Shown here: in pieces, positions 47,511 to 58,987 of the stretch
Layout of the letters: every line of letters starts with the position of its first letter
How positions within the stretch are numbered: position 1 is the stretch's first letter
DNA from: Whalleya microplaca
Lineage: Eukaryota; Ascomycota; Sordariomycetes; Xylariales; Xylariaceae
Assembly (NCBI GenBank): GCA_022497155.1
Contig: MU385749.1
Coordinates: 310,001 to 374,000 of the forward strand
Direction of reading: 5' to 3'
DNA: 64,000 nt
The notes under the pieces: generated by a model
Databases searched by the model: none
Seen by the model: only the letters and a program-made list of their open reading frames with translations
What the model was told of the DNA's origin: nothing
Made by a program: the position numbers and the translations under genes

Positions 47511-50001
47511 ATGGATGATAATGATCTAATGAGGGTGTGTGCAGTTGGTGGGAATGCTGTCTCCGCGTTCCTCTCCTGGAGGCTTCAGGCCACTCTTGCC
47601 TGCGATGTAACGCTGGTTTGGAAGTCTGGCTTCGAGAGTGTCTACCAATATGGCATCTCTTTCAAGTAAGCTCCACATGGGATAAGTCCTCACTCTAGAC
47701 TAGACTATCTAACATGTCTGCCAGATCCGTAACCTTTGGCAACGAACGCTTCAAGCCTCGGCATGGTAAGTTCATCTCCCCTTGTTTTCCCTGCTGTGCT
47801 ACCTCGAGGAGTACTAACATATGATACAATTAGTTGTTCGAACGCCAGAAGATGCCGCGCACACCAAAGACGGCGCATTCGACTATGTAATCCTTTGCAT
47901 TAAGGCCCTGCCAGATGTTTACGACCTCGCGTCGGTGATCGATGCCGTCGTTACCCCGCAACATACATGCATCCTTGTCAACACAACGCATGCCTTGGGC
48001 GTCGAGGCAGCCATCGAAGAGAGGTTTCCGACAAATGTGGTCTTGTCACTGGTCTCAAACGCCGAAATCACCCAGCTTGGTGCCAGTGAATTCGAACACA
48101 GTGGTTCAACCGAAGTTTGGGTTGGTCCGGCAAATAAGAATGGCAGCATCCCTGCTCAAATACAGGATGACATGGCGCAGGCCTTGGCCATGACTTTGAG
48201 CACCGGCCGCGTAGATTGCAAGGTGGCTCCTAACATACGGCAACAGCAATTTGAACGAGTCATCGGGTATGTCCTTGCACCCCTATTTCTATGTTTGGAC
48301 CTTTCGCTAACTTGATTAAATAGGCCCATTGCATTCCACCCAACCAGTGTCCTGTTCGAGACTCCTTCTCATGCAGCTCTTCTGGAGAAGACTGGTGTGA
48401 GGCAGCTGATTTCGGGTGTGATCGACGAGCTCATCGAGCTTGCTACTGCGCAAGGGTGCACATTTGACGCCGACTTCAAGGACAACACTATTAAGGAACA
48501 GTGTCAACCATCGGAGAGTTCAAGTATAATGTGGCAGGATTTCGTTGCGAGACGACCAATGGAAGTTGAGACTTTTTATGGTTCGCCGATTAAGCTGGCA
48601 CAAAGCTCGGGGGTCAATTTGCCGCGGATTGAAACACTCTATCCCCTTTTCCACCAGCTAAATACCGTAAATCAGAGCAGACCCAAGGAGACTAACGGAA
48701 TTCCAATGGCTCCTGGTTCGCCAGCCGCACCACCACCGCCGCCAATGCCTCGGATGTCATCAGGCCCGCCGCCTCGTCCCGTTATGAATGGACACCCGAA
48801 TGGAAATGGTATGCCCAGGTCTAGGCCAAGGAACTCGTCCAATTTTACTGCGCCGCCCCCGGGGATGCGTCGGCCTCCGCCGATGAACGGTGGCCCCCCA
48901 GGTGGGTACCGACCTTCGATGAATGGCGGACCCAATGGGTATCAACCATCACGGCAACCGTCGAGGCGAGGTTCCTTTGAGGAGAATGACCTTGGAGAGT
49001 TCAGCCACCTGGTAGTCTACGACGACCCAGCAGAGGCCGCAGAAGGCGGATATAACGCAGACACATCGGATATCGCCCTCCGAGAAAGGGAACTGCAGTT
49101 GCGACAGCGCGAATTAGCCCTGAAGGAACATGAGATGCGTATGCGGCGCGGCGGTGGTGCACCCGCACCTGGTCCCCGGAGACGCGCGCCCCCAATGCGT
49201 AGCGCGGGCGCCATTCTCGACGATGAAGACGAAGAGGACGACTACTTCGATCCTAACGCCGGCCCCATAAAACCCCAAATTGACCCTGATAACTTCGACA
49301 TGATGAGCGTTACGTCTAGGAAAAACCGTACCAAGCCTCCTGCCAACCAAAACGACATACGCACAAACCCCGAGGGTATAAGAGGAGGGATGCCGCCCCG
49401 AGGCGGCAGATGGCGGCCGGGATTCGGCAGAAATCGTTCTAGTCAGATTATCAATACTGCGCCTGGTCTTCATGACAACATTATCGACGATCCACTAATG
49501 GCTTTCACTTCTAACCGATATGGTAATGTCGATCGGGGACAGATGCAGGCGGGGTCCAGAGCAAATTCTCTAACGGCAGCTCATCTGCATGAATTGCAAG
49601 TCGTGCCGGGCGGGATGAGCGGTCCGTATCCCAGACGTGCTAGTCAGTCGCCGGGACACCCGTATAGCCCTTCGATCCGAGGCGGTAATGGGCGCCCTTC
49701 GCCGCCGAATGGGTTTGGAGGACCAGCCCCCGGTGGACGTCCGTCGCCTCCAGATGGCGTACGTCAGCCAGTTCCCCGGCATCCTCCCGGACAGGGGAAC
49801 ATGGTCGCACCACAACAAGTTGAACAACATGTCGGGGTGAGCTCTCTCCAACCACCAAGTGCGAAAACCGTTCGAAGTCTGACCGGTAGTGCGAGTGCCA
49901 GCGCGGGGAGTGGTGATTCAACGCACCTTGGCTCCGAACCGTCCGCCCACAGCAGCCAAAGCAGTCTCGGTCCTCGTCCTGCGACGACGGGAGGACAATA
50001 G
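47511..50001 (+). CDS. ketopantoate reductase (ApbA/PanE) fold protein with Pro-rich C-terminus, Mug72 type
   Basis: Four exons: 47511-47665, 47725-47765, 47834-48266, 48324-50001, giving 768 aa with all phases agreeing. The first ~55 residues form a Rossmann start (RVCAVGGNAVSAFLSWRLQ). DYVILCIKALPDVYDLA and the ILVNTTHALGVEAAI segment continue the ApbA N-domain. The C-domain follows from about residue 210 (PIAFHPTSVLFE) and carries a WQDFVARRPMEVETFYGSPI segment. The remaining ~430 aa are Pro/Gly/Asn/Arg-rich and disordered, with a short charged coiled coil (ALRERELQLRQRELALKEHEM). Fission yeast Mug72 has the same reductase core; function there is not established beyond meiotic induction. 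Whether the reductase is active is unknown. Confidence 0.88.
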
Positions 50002-52762
50002 ATAGCTGAGTCGGGTATACGACCGTCGCTGAAATTGCTATACGGATTGTGGCATCTCGCCCATTTGCACATATTTTGTCTGTCCGACTAGGGGTTAATT
50101 GGTGAAACAACTCGCCCAACGCTCTGCAAGGTAAGCAACGGCAGCGCTCACGGCATTAGGATTGTCGAATTCAAATCATTCGGATCAACGGCGCATTCGA
50201 TACGGTTAAAGGGGAAATCAGTTTGGACTACAACTTACGACGTACACATAATTCTATTCGTCTCGGAAAGGGAAAACTACGTACATAAGCATTTGGAAGG
50301 AGGAAGTAGTGGCTATTCATTTTCGGTAATATTGCATTGGGATGCGGGGTCTGTGTCGCCTTTGTTCGGAACGCATATATTGTTCTCCTTTTCCACTCTC
50401 TCCACAACCCAGTGTTCTACTACCCCTGCCTGTCGATCTGGTGAACCAACCCCCCTCCCCTACGCCTTCAGGCTCTAATCTCGTTTGTCACCAATCTCGT
50501 TCTTGAGATATCCTTTTTATCGAAAGGGTTTAATACGGCGACATTAAATGTCTATTGGCGGGCTAGGAGAGAGAGAGAGAGAGGCTAGTGGGGAAGTGTA
50601 TAAAAACTGTGATCATGATAACTTTGGCTTGCATTGCCTTGCCTGTCTGTCTGTCTGTCTGCCTGCCTTGCTTCGATTTTCTCCGCATCGTGGTTGGCCT
50701 GATTGATTCATTTTTGTGGTTTGCAGTTCAAAAAGAGCGTGCGCGCGCAGTTTGGGTCGGCAAAGCGAAGACGTTTTTAATGAAGATAGATTTGGGCTCA
50801 CTGCGCCATCACACTTTATCTTGGGCGAACGGGGACTACTACTATTTTTGCTGTTCGCCCGAAAGGGGGCATCGAGGGTGGTGTGGCGGTGTGGTGTGGG
50901 CATTCCGTTTGCGCAACAACAAAGAAAGGGGGAAAGGGGAGGACTGGACTGGCTGGTTAGGGCGGGGGAGAGGGCATATTTGGTATTATGACCACACACA
51001 CACTACCAACTACCACTACTCATCACCACACACACACACACACAAAAGACCGTGCTTGTTTTTCTCTCTCTCTCTTGTTTCCTTGTATCTCTTTGTGGCT
51101 GGCTAGGCTAGGCTCTCTAATTATTTATCTAAGACTGGCATAAATCGTGTGAGGGAACGCGGGAAACTTACTCTGGAGGGTAACCTAGGGCAAAGGGGGA
51201 CGGAGGGAAGGGTTAGGTAGGGGGGTTGGGGAGGAAAGGGAATTAGGTAGGTAGGGATAGGGATAGGTAGTGCCACACTCAGAGACACTCAGACACAGAC
51301 ACAGACACACACAATGGAATGGAAAGGTTTTTTTCTCGGGTTATTGGGAAAGAAAGCAAGAAACAAGCGAGAAGAAGCCAGATGATGAGTAGTAGTGAGA
51401 GAGAAAGCAAGCAAGAAAGCAACGAAAGAATGGCACGGCCGTATTCGAGACCTGAGCTGGACTGAAGAGAGGGCCTCGCCTCGCCCGCCCTACCTGCTAC
51501 TGGTGATGGTTGAGAGAGAGACTCGTGTGGAAACCTAGGTTAGGAGGAGAAGGAGCCTGGCTTAATTACTTAATCGAGGGAACTACCTAATTCGTGATCT
51601 TGGGAATATAAAGGTGGTGTGAGTGGTGAATGTTAATTATAATGAATAAGGGGTTCGTTGTGTTCCGTTGCGAGTGAATACGTGCTAACTAGTGTGATTT
51701 GGTTCGGTGAGAGTAAGATTCGGGTTGTGGGTGTTTTAGACTACATGTTATAGAGTTGTGATACTATATCTAATGTAATTTACTGAACAGCTCATTATCC
51801 TATTGATAATCATATAGTGGCTGAAATATAGACTTTCGTCACTACCGCTTGTCAAAGTCGAGGGAACGTCGACAGGCAAGGCCCGAGCACGGTGACTACC
51901 TAGCGTAGCGTAGCCGTGTCTGATCGCAACACGTCTATTAGGCTACCTACTTAATAGGCTACCTGATAGACAGGCTGGTACGGATTAAGCCGCAAGGTAA
52001 GGTTGAAGGCGGGAGGGCGCTTGGGCCTTTCTTACTGGTGCAATTATTAAGTTCGAGGCCTCGACATAGTCAGGTACAGTACGCTGTGATTGAAGCCCAA
52101 TACGCGTAGAGGTACCGTACGAATATATATATGCCCGTATATAGGTATATGCATGTATCGCGGTGTTCCAATGGCGGGGGGTATGTTACCTACGTCAGTG
52201 GATCAATGCACCTATCGATAAACTAATACCTGCACACCTCTCGCGAACGGCAAACCACTAAACACCAATATCAAAGTTCCTGGACGTTATATTCGCAGTG
52301 TGAGGGTTGCTGCGGGTTGCCTTACGGGAACATATCTGCTTTGTTCCCTTATCCCGAGTCAGAGCCGCCTTAGTATCCAGAAATAGATCCCGGTTGCGGG
52401 GTCCGAAGTGCGAACGAAGTAAACAATAAATACATCTACGGTTGCGACCTCGAAACGAGTCTAGCTTCTTCAGACCCTCGACGGCGTCCTGGAAGCTTAA
52501 TCGACTATATCGCGATACCGATACATGCGAGTGGTACTCAGCGGTCCACGAGCAAAACTACCCAGCCATCTTCCGTCCTATCTACTTGCGAAGCTCGCTC
52601 GCGCGTACCGGTGTGCCTCGAGGGCTTAGATAACCCGTGTCGTGTCGCTTACGTATCCGCGACCCGATCATTTCCGTAGAGCTAGCTACCTAGCCCCGCT
52701 TCCCGCCTTCGACGCGGCGTTAGACGGACAGGCAGATTCACACGGGGGAGGATACCTAGGTC
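50002..52762. other. intergenic with simple repeats, no gene supported
   Basis: The 3' region of the Mug72-type gene, followed by repeat-rich DNA: GA tract (50567-50583), GTCT units (50644-50661), CA tract (51027-51044) and a G-rich segment with many GGG/GGTAGG runs (about 51180-51270). The open frame at 50588-51106 crosses these repeats and is not credible. The last 300 bp before HSK3 are its promoter. Confidence 0.55.
51027..51044. repeat. (CA)n microsatellite
   Basis: Nine CA units within the interval. Confidence 0.9.
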
Positions 52763-53431
52763 ATGGCCTCGCGGGGCGGAACCTCGGACCGCACGCTCGC
52801 GATGCAGGGCTCCGGCACCACGACGCGGCCGTCGATGGCGCCGCAGAGCTCGGGGACCGTGGTGAAGGCGCGGCAGTTGGTGGGTTGATATTTCTTCTTA
52901 TTCTTCTTCTCGTCCCTCGTTTCCTCGTACCCGGTCTTTGTCGGTCGGGTGGCGCTGTTCTTGACGATGTGTGGTGTATCCTCATTGCCGAAATGGCTCT
53001 CAGCAAGCAAGCAAGCAAGCAAGCAAGCAAGACAATAGAGTTGTGTATTGCCTAGTTAGACCGTGGACATTTGGGAAGGCTAACGGCGGTGTGTGTATGT
53101 CCAGACACATCTGCACTCGCAGCTCGCGCAGCTGTCGGCTAATCTGGCTGATACAGAGAACCTCCTGCGCATGACGAGCGTGCAGGCGGAGGCTATGAGG
53201 GGTTTGGGGAGCTGGCATGGTGGGATGTGAGTTTGTCCCTTTCCCCCCCTCTTTCTCCCTCTCCCATTTTCTTGTGTTATTTGGAATCGCCGTCTTGGGC
53301 CAGGTCTCCACGGTGGCGTCTTAATACTAGGGATGATTGCGACTGATCTCTTGGTGCACCGCAGGTTCATGGCGGCGAGCAAGGTCCTGGGCGAGGAGTC
53401 GGTGAAGGAACAGGGCGGCGGCCAGAGGTGA
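52763..53431 (+). CDS. HSK3: DASH complex subunit Hsk3
   Basis: Three small exons: 52763-52879 (39 codons), 53105-53226 and 53365-53431, giving 101 aa. The exon lengths sum to a multiple of three. The first segment is Ser/Thr-rich (MASRGGTSDRTLAMQG) and ends VVKARQL. It joins THLHSQLAQLSANLADTENLLRMTSVQAEAMRGLGSWHGGM and then FMAASKVLGEESV, which is the conserved Hsk3 core including the heptad coiled coil. In yeast, Hsk3 is a small component of the DASH/Dam1 ring, which couples kinetochores to microtubule ends. The introns are 225 and 138 nt, long for this window; the first contains an AAGC repeat. The gene has no single long open frame, so it is easily missed. Confidence 0.9.
53002..53031. 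repeat. (AAGC)n repeat inside HSK3 intron 1
   Basis: About seven tandem AGCA/AAGC units inside intron 1. The open frame that runs through them is intronic. Confidence 0.85.
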
Positions 53432-54875
53432 TAGCAGGCGGGGGAGGCATGTGATGGTTAGCTTCTGAACCGTAGAGTCGTCTTCGACTGTATGCGATGT
53501 GTCTCAGATATGAAAGCTATTCGATAAGGAGTCGTCTACTTGCCTCTAGGACCGAATTGGTCAAAAGGAAATTGACAATGGCGAGACCAGCTATATACTC
53601 GTGCCCTAGACTGTCCTCTGGTTAAGCGGGAATCATGATACAGCTCCACGTCTATATCAGGGCGCGCATGGGAGATCCAGGGTTCTTGGGGATGATACGG
53701 TCGAGATTACTTGGGATAGTGTTGTGGGAAATTCCTACGTAGACTGGTGTGATATCTAGATTGCTACAGCCGGCTAATACTGCTAAAGAAGAAAGAGAGA
53801 GAAAAGGGGCCGAGTGAGCTACCTATCACTGCAATCAGTCGTGCTTCAGACCTTCCTACACTTATAACGTCATACTCTGTCGACCCGTTGCGATCTCCCG
53901 CATTGTGTGCTCTTGCTGCTAAAGGTAGCTTCCACATATGAAACATTAGGTACGAGCGGCAGCTAGGACAGACCGTCCCACCCAGAATAGGGAGGATGAT
54001 TTCGTTAGGTAATTCAAGCATATCTAACTTGAGTATGTCTGAAGATGAGAACATGCATACACTGGTCTATCAGGGTGGTGGTTACCCATTTCGGGACTTC
54101 CCCTCCTCCAGGTTCACTCTTGTAATCATTAGTGGGCATATCTTCATCACTATCGCCATTATGGGTGTCTTTGCTACTTAGATGGCTAACGTATCAAGTT
54201 CTATGTCGTTCGTTATACCAAGACTGCCACCCCCTAATCTGACAAATCAGCTGCTCCCATGGTGGCGTATACTGGATATACCCGTGGATATATTTTTCTT
54301 GTAACAATGAATTCAAAATAGATCATTCCCGGAGCCTAGATCTATGTCGTTTACAACTGCTGGACTAGTTGACAGCCCGGGGCGAATTCTATGATCAAAA
54401 CCTTGCCTTAGACCAGACGCAGTGGGAAGACGCCGTGGGGAAGTAGAGGCAGGATGCGGTGACGGATGATGAGAGACGGTATATGCATCGACGAGCTTAG
54501 GGCTCGTATTAACACCTAGGTTAGTCTACTAGGGGAGTGCTTGAAACCTCACTGGCGACCACCAGTATATTTAAATCATATTTTGACCATTGTTACCTTT
54601 AAATCAAGACTTAAGACTCGCCATAGAAGACCTCTTACGAATCTGTGTGCGGCATCTACACAGCAGTTTTGCGCGCGGAATTCATAGTATTTCATTAGCA
54701 CTCGTTTATCATAGCAGATATCTCTGCTTCCTCGTGATCAAACTAGAAGTCCAGCTCACAAACCATGTGACGGCCAATCCAGCCTTCTTCATTATAATAA
54801 TGACGGCCACCTATGCTTGTGCTTTCAACCATGGCTTGAACTACGTGACGTGGACACATCGTGCGGCTCGTTTTG
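53432..54875. other. intergenic, no gene seen
   Basis: 1.4 kb between HSK3 and the frame-broken gene on the opposite strand. The small open frames (for example 53764-54054 minus) have no recognisable features. Confidence 0.5.
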
Positions 54876-56503
54876 TCATTTCTTAGTAGTTTCCGATGCA
54901 TTTCGGGCCTGATACTGTCTGGATTCTCTGTCGATGGAACCATCATCAATAGGAACATCGCTGACATGCGCATGATCCTCCTCTTGAGAGCCAGAATCAA
55001 TACGTAAGACAGGATCCCGGTCTGGTGATAAGCTTGGATTTGAGTCGCATCTCTGTCTCTTAACGTTTCGATTCTGCGAGTCGTCCTCGCTCGTATCGCG
55101 ACCAAGCCCTCTCTTCAAACCACTCCTTGGACTAGCATTGGAGGCGTTAGATTCGATAAGTTCGGCCTCTATGAGAGGGACCTGGTCTAATATCCACTGA
55201 AGTATAGGTTCATGCGTATCTGCATTCCATTTCACAATCTTGTACTCGCGTACTGTGATATGGAAATCCGTGATAAGGTTGTTTCGCCTTCTAACCCCTT
55301 GCAAGCCGGTGTTGCGCCTTGGCAAGCTTTTCTGTGCGGCTTTGTATCTCATTGCACTCCGACAGGGATAGACCGCGTCCGCTATTCATCTTTGCCTGCC
55401 ACGATACCAACGCTGCTTTCGCGGCTGACTTAAGCGAATCTACGACGTCCTGGGCGGCCTCTCTTTCTGCTCGCCGTTCCGACGAAGAGGCAGGAGTACA
55501 AATATACTCATAAGTCTCCGAAGGTCTGAGTACCCCCGAATCCACCAACACCTTCCAAGCTTCGTCAAACATAGGCTGTCTCAATTTGATGACGTGAATA
55601 TAACGCTCGTATCGGGCATATTCGAAACCGAGGTATTCGATCCACGTCGTTAACTTGTCCTGTTGTAGTGGGTCTTCTTGATATTGGAATGGTCGAGGAA
55701 AGTCATGTCGTCGTAAGAGGTCTTCAACTGCCTTATGATATGCGAAATGCCCGCCGTCCTTGGGTTGGAATTCCCGAGTAAATCTGCGCCATGCCAGGTA
55801 CACAGGCACATAAAAATACTCACCGGATGGGCTAAGATCCTTTCTACTATACTTCTGCCACTCGCGGAACAATTTCCAACTCCGTGACTGGTTCTCGAAA
55901 ACTCTCCATCGAGGCGGGTGCGCATCCGCAAAGTCCAGCCAAGGTCGTAATATCTCCTGATACGCCCCTGGGTCATTGGCGACATCCTGAAGCAGGTTGA
56001 GCGGGTAGCATGGCCGGCCACCGCTACCGACAAGTGAGTTGTAAGCCTCCGTCTCGAATTCTTCTTCTGTAGGGGGTGGTGGAGTTCGATACTCGGGGTC
56101 AGAGGGTCGATACCAAGATGGAGGCGATGCGTCACGATCGGCTGATATGGCTAGCAACCGAGTATTGACATCATCAAGATTGACAGCGCGGGAACAAGCT
56201 GCATTGTGCGCATGGCGCGCTCGAACTCTTCTTGGTTGTCAGTGACGAGTATCGGCCGTTAAAGGCTATGCCTTGCCTCAGTCGTTCAAAGAAACTTTCT
56301 GGCAGATTTCCTGGATCCTTCACACGGATGACAGATGCGCCACCTTCCACGCCTTCCACACGATTTGCTTCCAAGTACTGGTCGAGTTCGGTATCGCTAT
56401 AAGCAACGATGTCGCGAGCAAGCACCTTTTCTGATACACATTCGGAGGCCGTTCCGTCGTCACAAAGCGAACTTGAGCGGGAAGACATGACTGATGGCGG
56501 CAT
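54876..56503 (-). pseudogene. frame-broken fungal gene of unknown function
   Basis: A long protein can be followed through three frames. It starts at MPPSVMSSRSSSLCDD (56503) and runs to NLPESFFERLRQGIAFNGR. At about 56250 the sense moves one frame to LVTDNQEEFERAMRTMQLVPAL. At about 56182 it moves again to NLDDVNTRLLAISADRD, which continues to LAKAQHRLAR. A third shift at about 55300 leads to RRRNNLITDF and the conserved ILQWILDQVPLIEAEL, before a low-complexity tail to 54876. No GT..AG intron can explain these one-base steps. Neighbouring core genes have intact frames, so decay is more likely than general sequencing error. The family (Trp/Pro-rich domain plus a QWxxxQVPLIE motif) is common in filamentous fungi and of unknown function. 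Confidence 0.7.
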
Positions 56504-57715
56504 GTCGGCGACGATGGGGCAACTGCATAAGTATTGCGCTCTCGCAGCTTTGATGGAATATATCGGACAGATGATACTTAGAGAAGATGTGGGGCGCGCA
56601 TGGATGGATGAAATCGTTACATGTTGGTGCCTAGGTAGATGGGTGATGACTGTTTGTCACATGGCATTCCAAGAAATGCAAGCGAAGTTTGCAACATCAA
56701 TGGGTGACTAACCCGTGGACATTCTGTCCTGCGACCTATGGTCCCTACCTAAAGTTACCTCACTATCAAAAGAAAACTAACACTACCCCTAACATAAACC
56801 AAAAGTGCTTTTCTTTCGTTTCCTCTTCATGAATAATCGAGTATGGCAGTACACAGGTGAGTCGTGTTAGGCGTTTATTCGGCAGCCAGGAGATTTATTA
56901 GTAAAGGCCACTATCTGCTATTAAATAGGGCTCAAGGACACACTGGTATTGTAACAAGTTAGGTAATGACTCTTGTTTGCTCTTCCATCGTGTAGTCATT
57001 GGCTGAAAGCTTACACACACACACCCCTTGTATAAACTTCATTAATACAACTATTGCACTCTTTCGACTTTATTCCCACTATCTCAACGTTCAGCTATCG
57101 CGTGCTAGAATACGACAACCAATCAATAATTTGCCAAAGACAAAAGCCCGGTATGGCTCCAATCAAATCGTATCTCATCATAGTAAACAGCTGGGTTCGT
57201 ATGATGATAGCATATCCGATGACACTCAGGACTTCGAAGCTCTATCGGAAGTACTATAAATCGGTAAGTTACATTATCGACATCGTGTCATGCAAGCAGG
57301 ATGCCAACTGCCCCTTCTCACAATGGTCTTCTCTTTGATAGACTTGAAGATAGATAGATAGAAGTTCTCGCCTCCCAAAACCTTCCAAACTCCCGATTTG
57401 GCAGAGCAGAGGCCATCCCCATAATCATATGCCTATCAGACACCCAAGTTAACGATAGCTCAACTATGATATAGAGAAGACTTACCAAATAATAACTATG
57501 ACGCCTAGCTTCGTGTAGATTCACATCGATAATATGAGACAATACCGGTCAACATGTATCTTGAGATATCCCAACGTGTTGCCACCTCACGTGTAGCGAA
57601 CTCAAGGGGAATAGAAAGCCGAACCTTCTGAACACAGGTCTTCGCCAACGAGTAGGTGACAGGACCAGTCACCAGGAAAGATTAGTATTGAGAGAGATAG
57701 GATCGCGACATCGGA
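56504..57715. other. intergenic, no gene seen
   Basis: Upstream of the frame-broken gene and downstream of RPR2. The short frames at 56999-57338 lack recognisable features. Confidence 0.5.
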
Positions 57716-58240
57716 TTAGTTTTCTCCCATAACGAGATCTTCCCCATGGTTCTGTCTCTCGGCCTGTTTCCTGGTCTCAACTTCACGAACCGGCCGTCGT
57801 TTTTGACGAGCAGTCTGGACAGGAAAGCGCTTCACCCCTCCACAAGTATTGCATTTGATAGCTAATACGTCGGCCCATGGTTTCTTGGCACCTTTGCTCT
57901 TATTCTCAACGGTAGAGCTGCTCGTCTCTCCTTCGATAAGCAAGCTATCGCAGAACTTGCAAATGGTATGCTTCACTGCTGGAGATAGGCGTATTTGAGT
58001 CTTGAGCGATGAAGCTCGAAGATCAGTAAGCAAACGCCGTGATAGTGCTCGCTTGGTGAGGGTTGTAGACGAAGCGTGCTCATCTTGTGACTCATTTTCA
58101 CGCTTGGAGTCTTGGGTGGTGTTGTTTGATCCTTCTTGTTGAGGGTGAGTCCCTAGATACGTCGCTGCTTGGTATAGGTAGGATATACGTGAATATATTG
58201 GCCGGTTCGACACGCTTCCAGTTGTCTTGGACTTCCCCAT
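57716..58240 (-). CDS. RNase P / MRP subunit of the Rpr2/Rpp21/Snm1 family
   Basis: A single exon of 174 aa starting at 58240. The N-terminal helix IYSRISYLYQAATYL is typical of the family. A variable low-complexity insert is followed by ALSRRLLTDLRASSLKTQIRLSPAVKHTICKFCDSLL. The zinc ribbon uses CKFC and, after a spacer, CNTCGGVKRFPV. The C-terminus is basic (RQKRRPVREVETRKQAERQ). In archaea and eukaryotes this protein binds the RNase P RNA and helps 5' tRNA processing; the fungal relative Snm1 serves RNase MRP instead, and sequence alone does not separate the two here. It is divergent from SUB2 with 747 bp between starts. Confidence 0.88.
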   Translation of the reverse strand: MGKSKTTGSVSNRPIYSRISYLYQAATYLGTHPQQEGSNNTTQDSKRENESQDEHASSTTLTKRALSRRLLTDLRASSLKTQIRLSPAVKHTICKFCDSLLIEGETSSSTVENKSKGAKKPWADVLAIKCNTCGGVKRFPVQTARQKRRPVREVETRKQAERQNHGEDLVMGEN

Positions 58241-58987
58241 GGCCAGGCCCGGATTTGAATTATAGAGGTAGTGAATGATTTTGATTCTAGTTCCACTAGT
58301 AGTTCTAGTTGGGAGAATTTGTCATATGTTACTTGGACACAACATATAGACGTATATGATGTGAAGTGGAAGTATGTAATTTATTTAGTCTATTATAAGT
58401 ACGGAATAGTGCGCGGTAGATTAGGCAGGTCATGCCTGTAGGTATGTACATACAGTTTGCCCGGTTTGCTTAAGGCACGAGGTATCGTACCTACCTAACC
58501 TACTGCATGGAAGAAATCTGGGGGAATACTCCGGCATTTAGCCGGACAATAGATACACAATCATCCAGGTGCATTCAATGGCCAATGGCTCAGCACAGCC
58601 CCATTGTCCCTAAACTAGTCCTATCTAAGCCTAACGCGTGAATTGGGGCGCGCATTCCCTCCACGCAGCCAGCAGCCCAGCAAAGTCCCTTCCATCAGTT
58701 CACTCGTCACGTTTTCTCATTTCTGATTTTCTGACACCTCCAGCCTTCCTGACAACCTTTTCCCTTCTGCCTTTTCTTCCTACTTCCATCCAACCTCGAC
58801 CACGTCGCCAGCCTTCGCCAGCCTTCGCCAGCCTTCTTTCTCGTCGCCATCCGCCCTCACCGCTGCGGCTTCTTTTTACATCCTGTTTTTTCATCTAGCC
58901 TCGACGCGATATTAATTCGCATTCTGCCACAACACATTCACGTCAGCCGTCACCATCAACTCACTACCTACTAATCAATCTACCACC
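58241..58987. promoter_or_regulatory. divergent promoter RPR2 / SUB2 with C/T-rich SUB2 leader
   Basis: 747 bp shared by two housekeeping genes. The last 300 bp before SUB2 are strongly C/T-rich on the plus strand and contain a 10-bp repeat (cgccagcctt, about 58806-58836). Confidence 0.5.

Noticed and set aside
50588..51106. 172-aa frame after the Mug72-type gene
   Set aside because: It runs through GTCT, CA and GA microsatellites and has no conserved segment.
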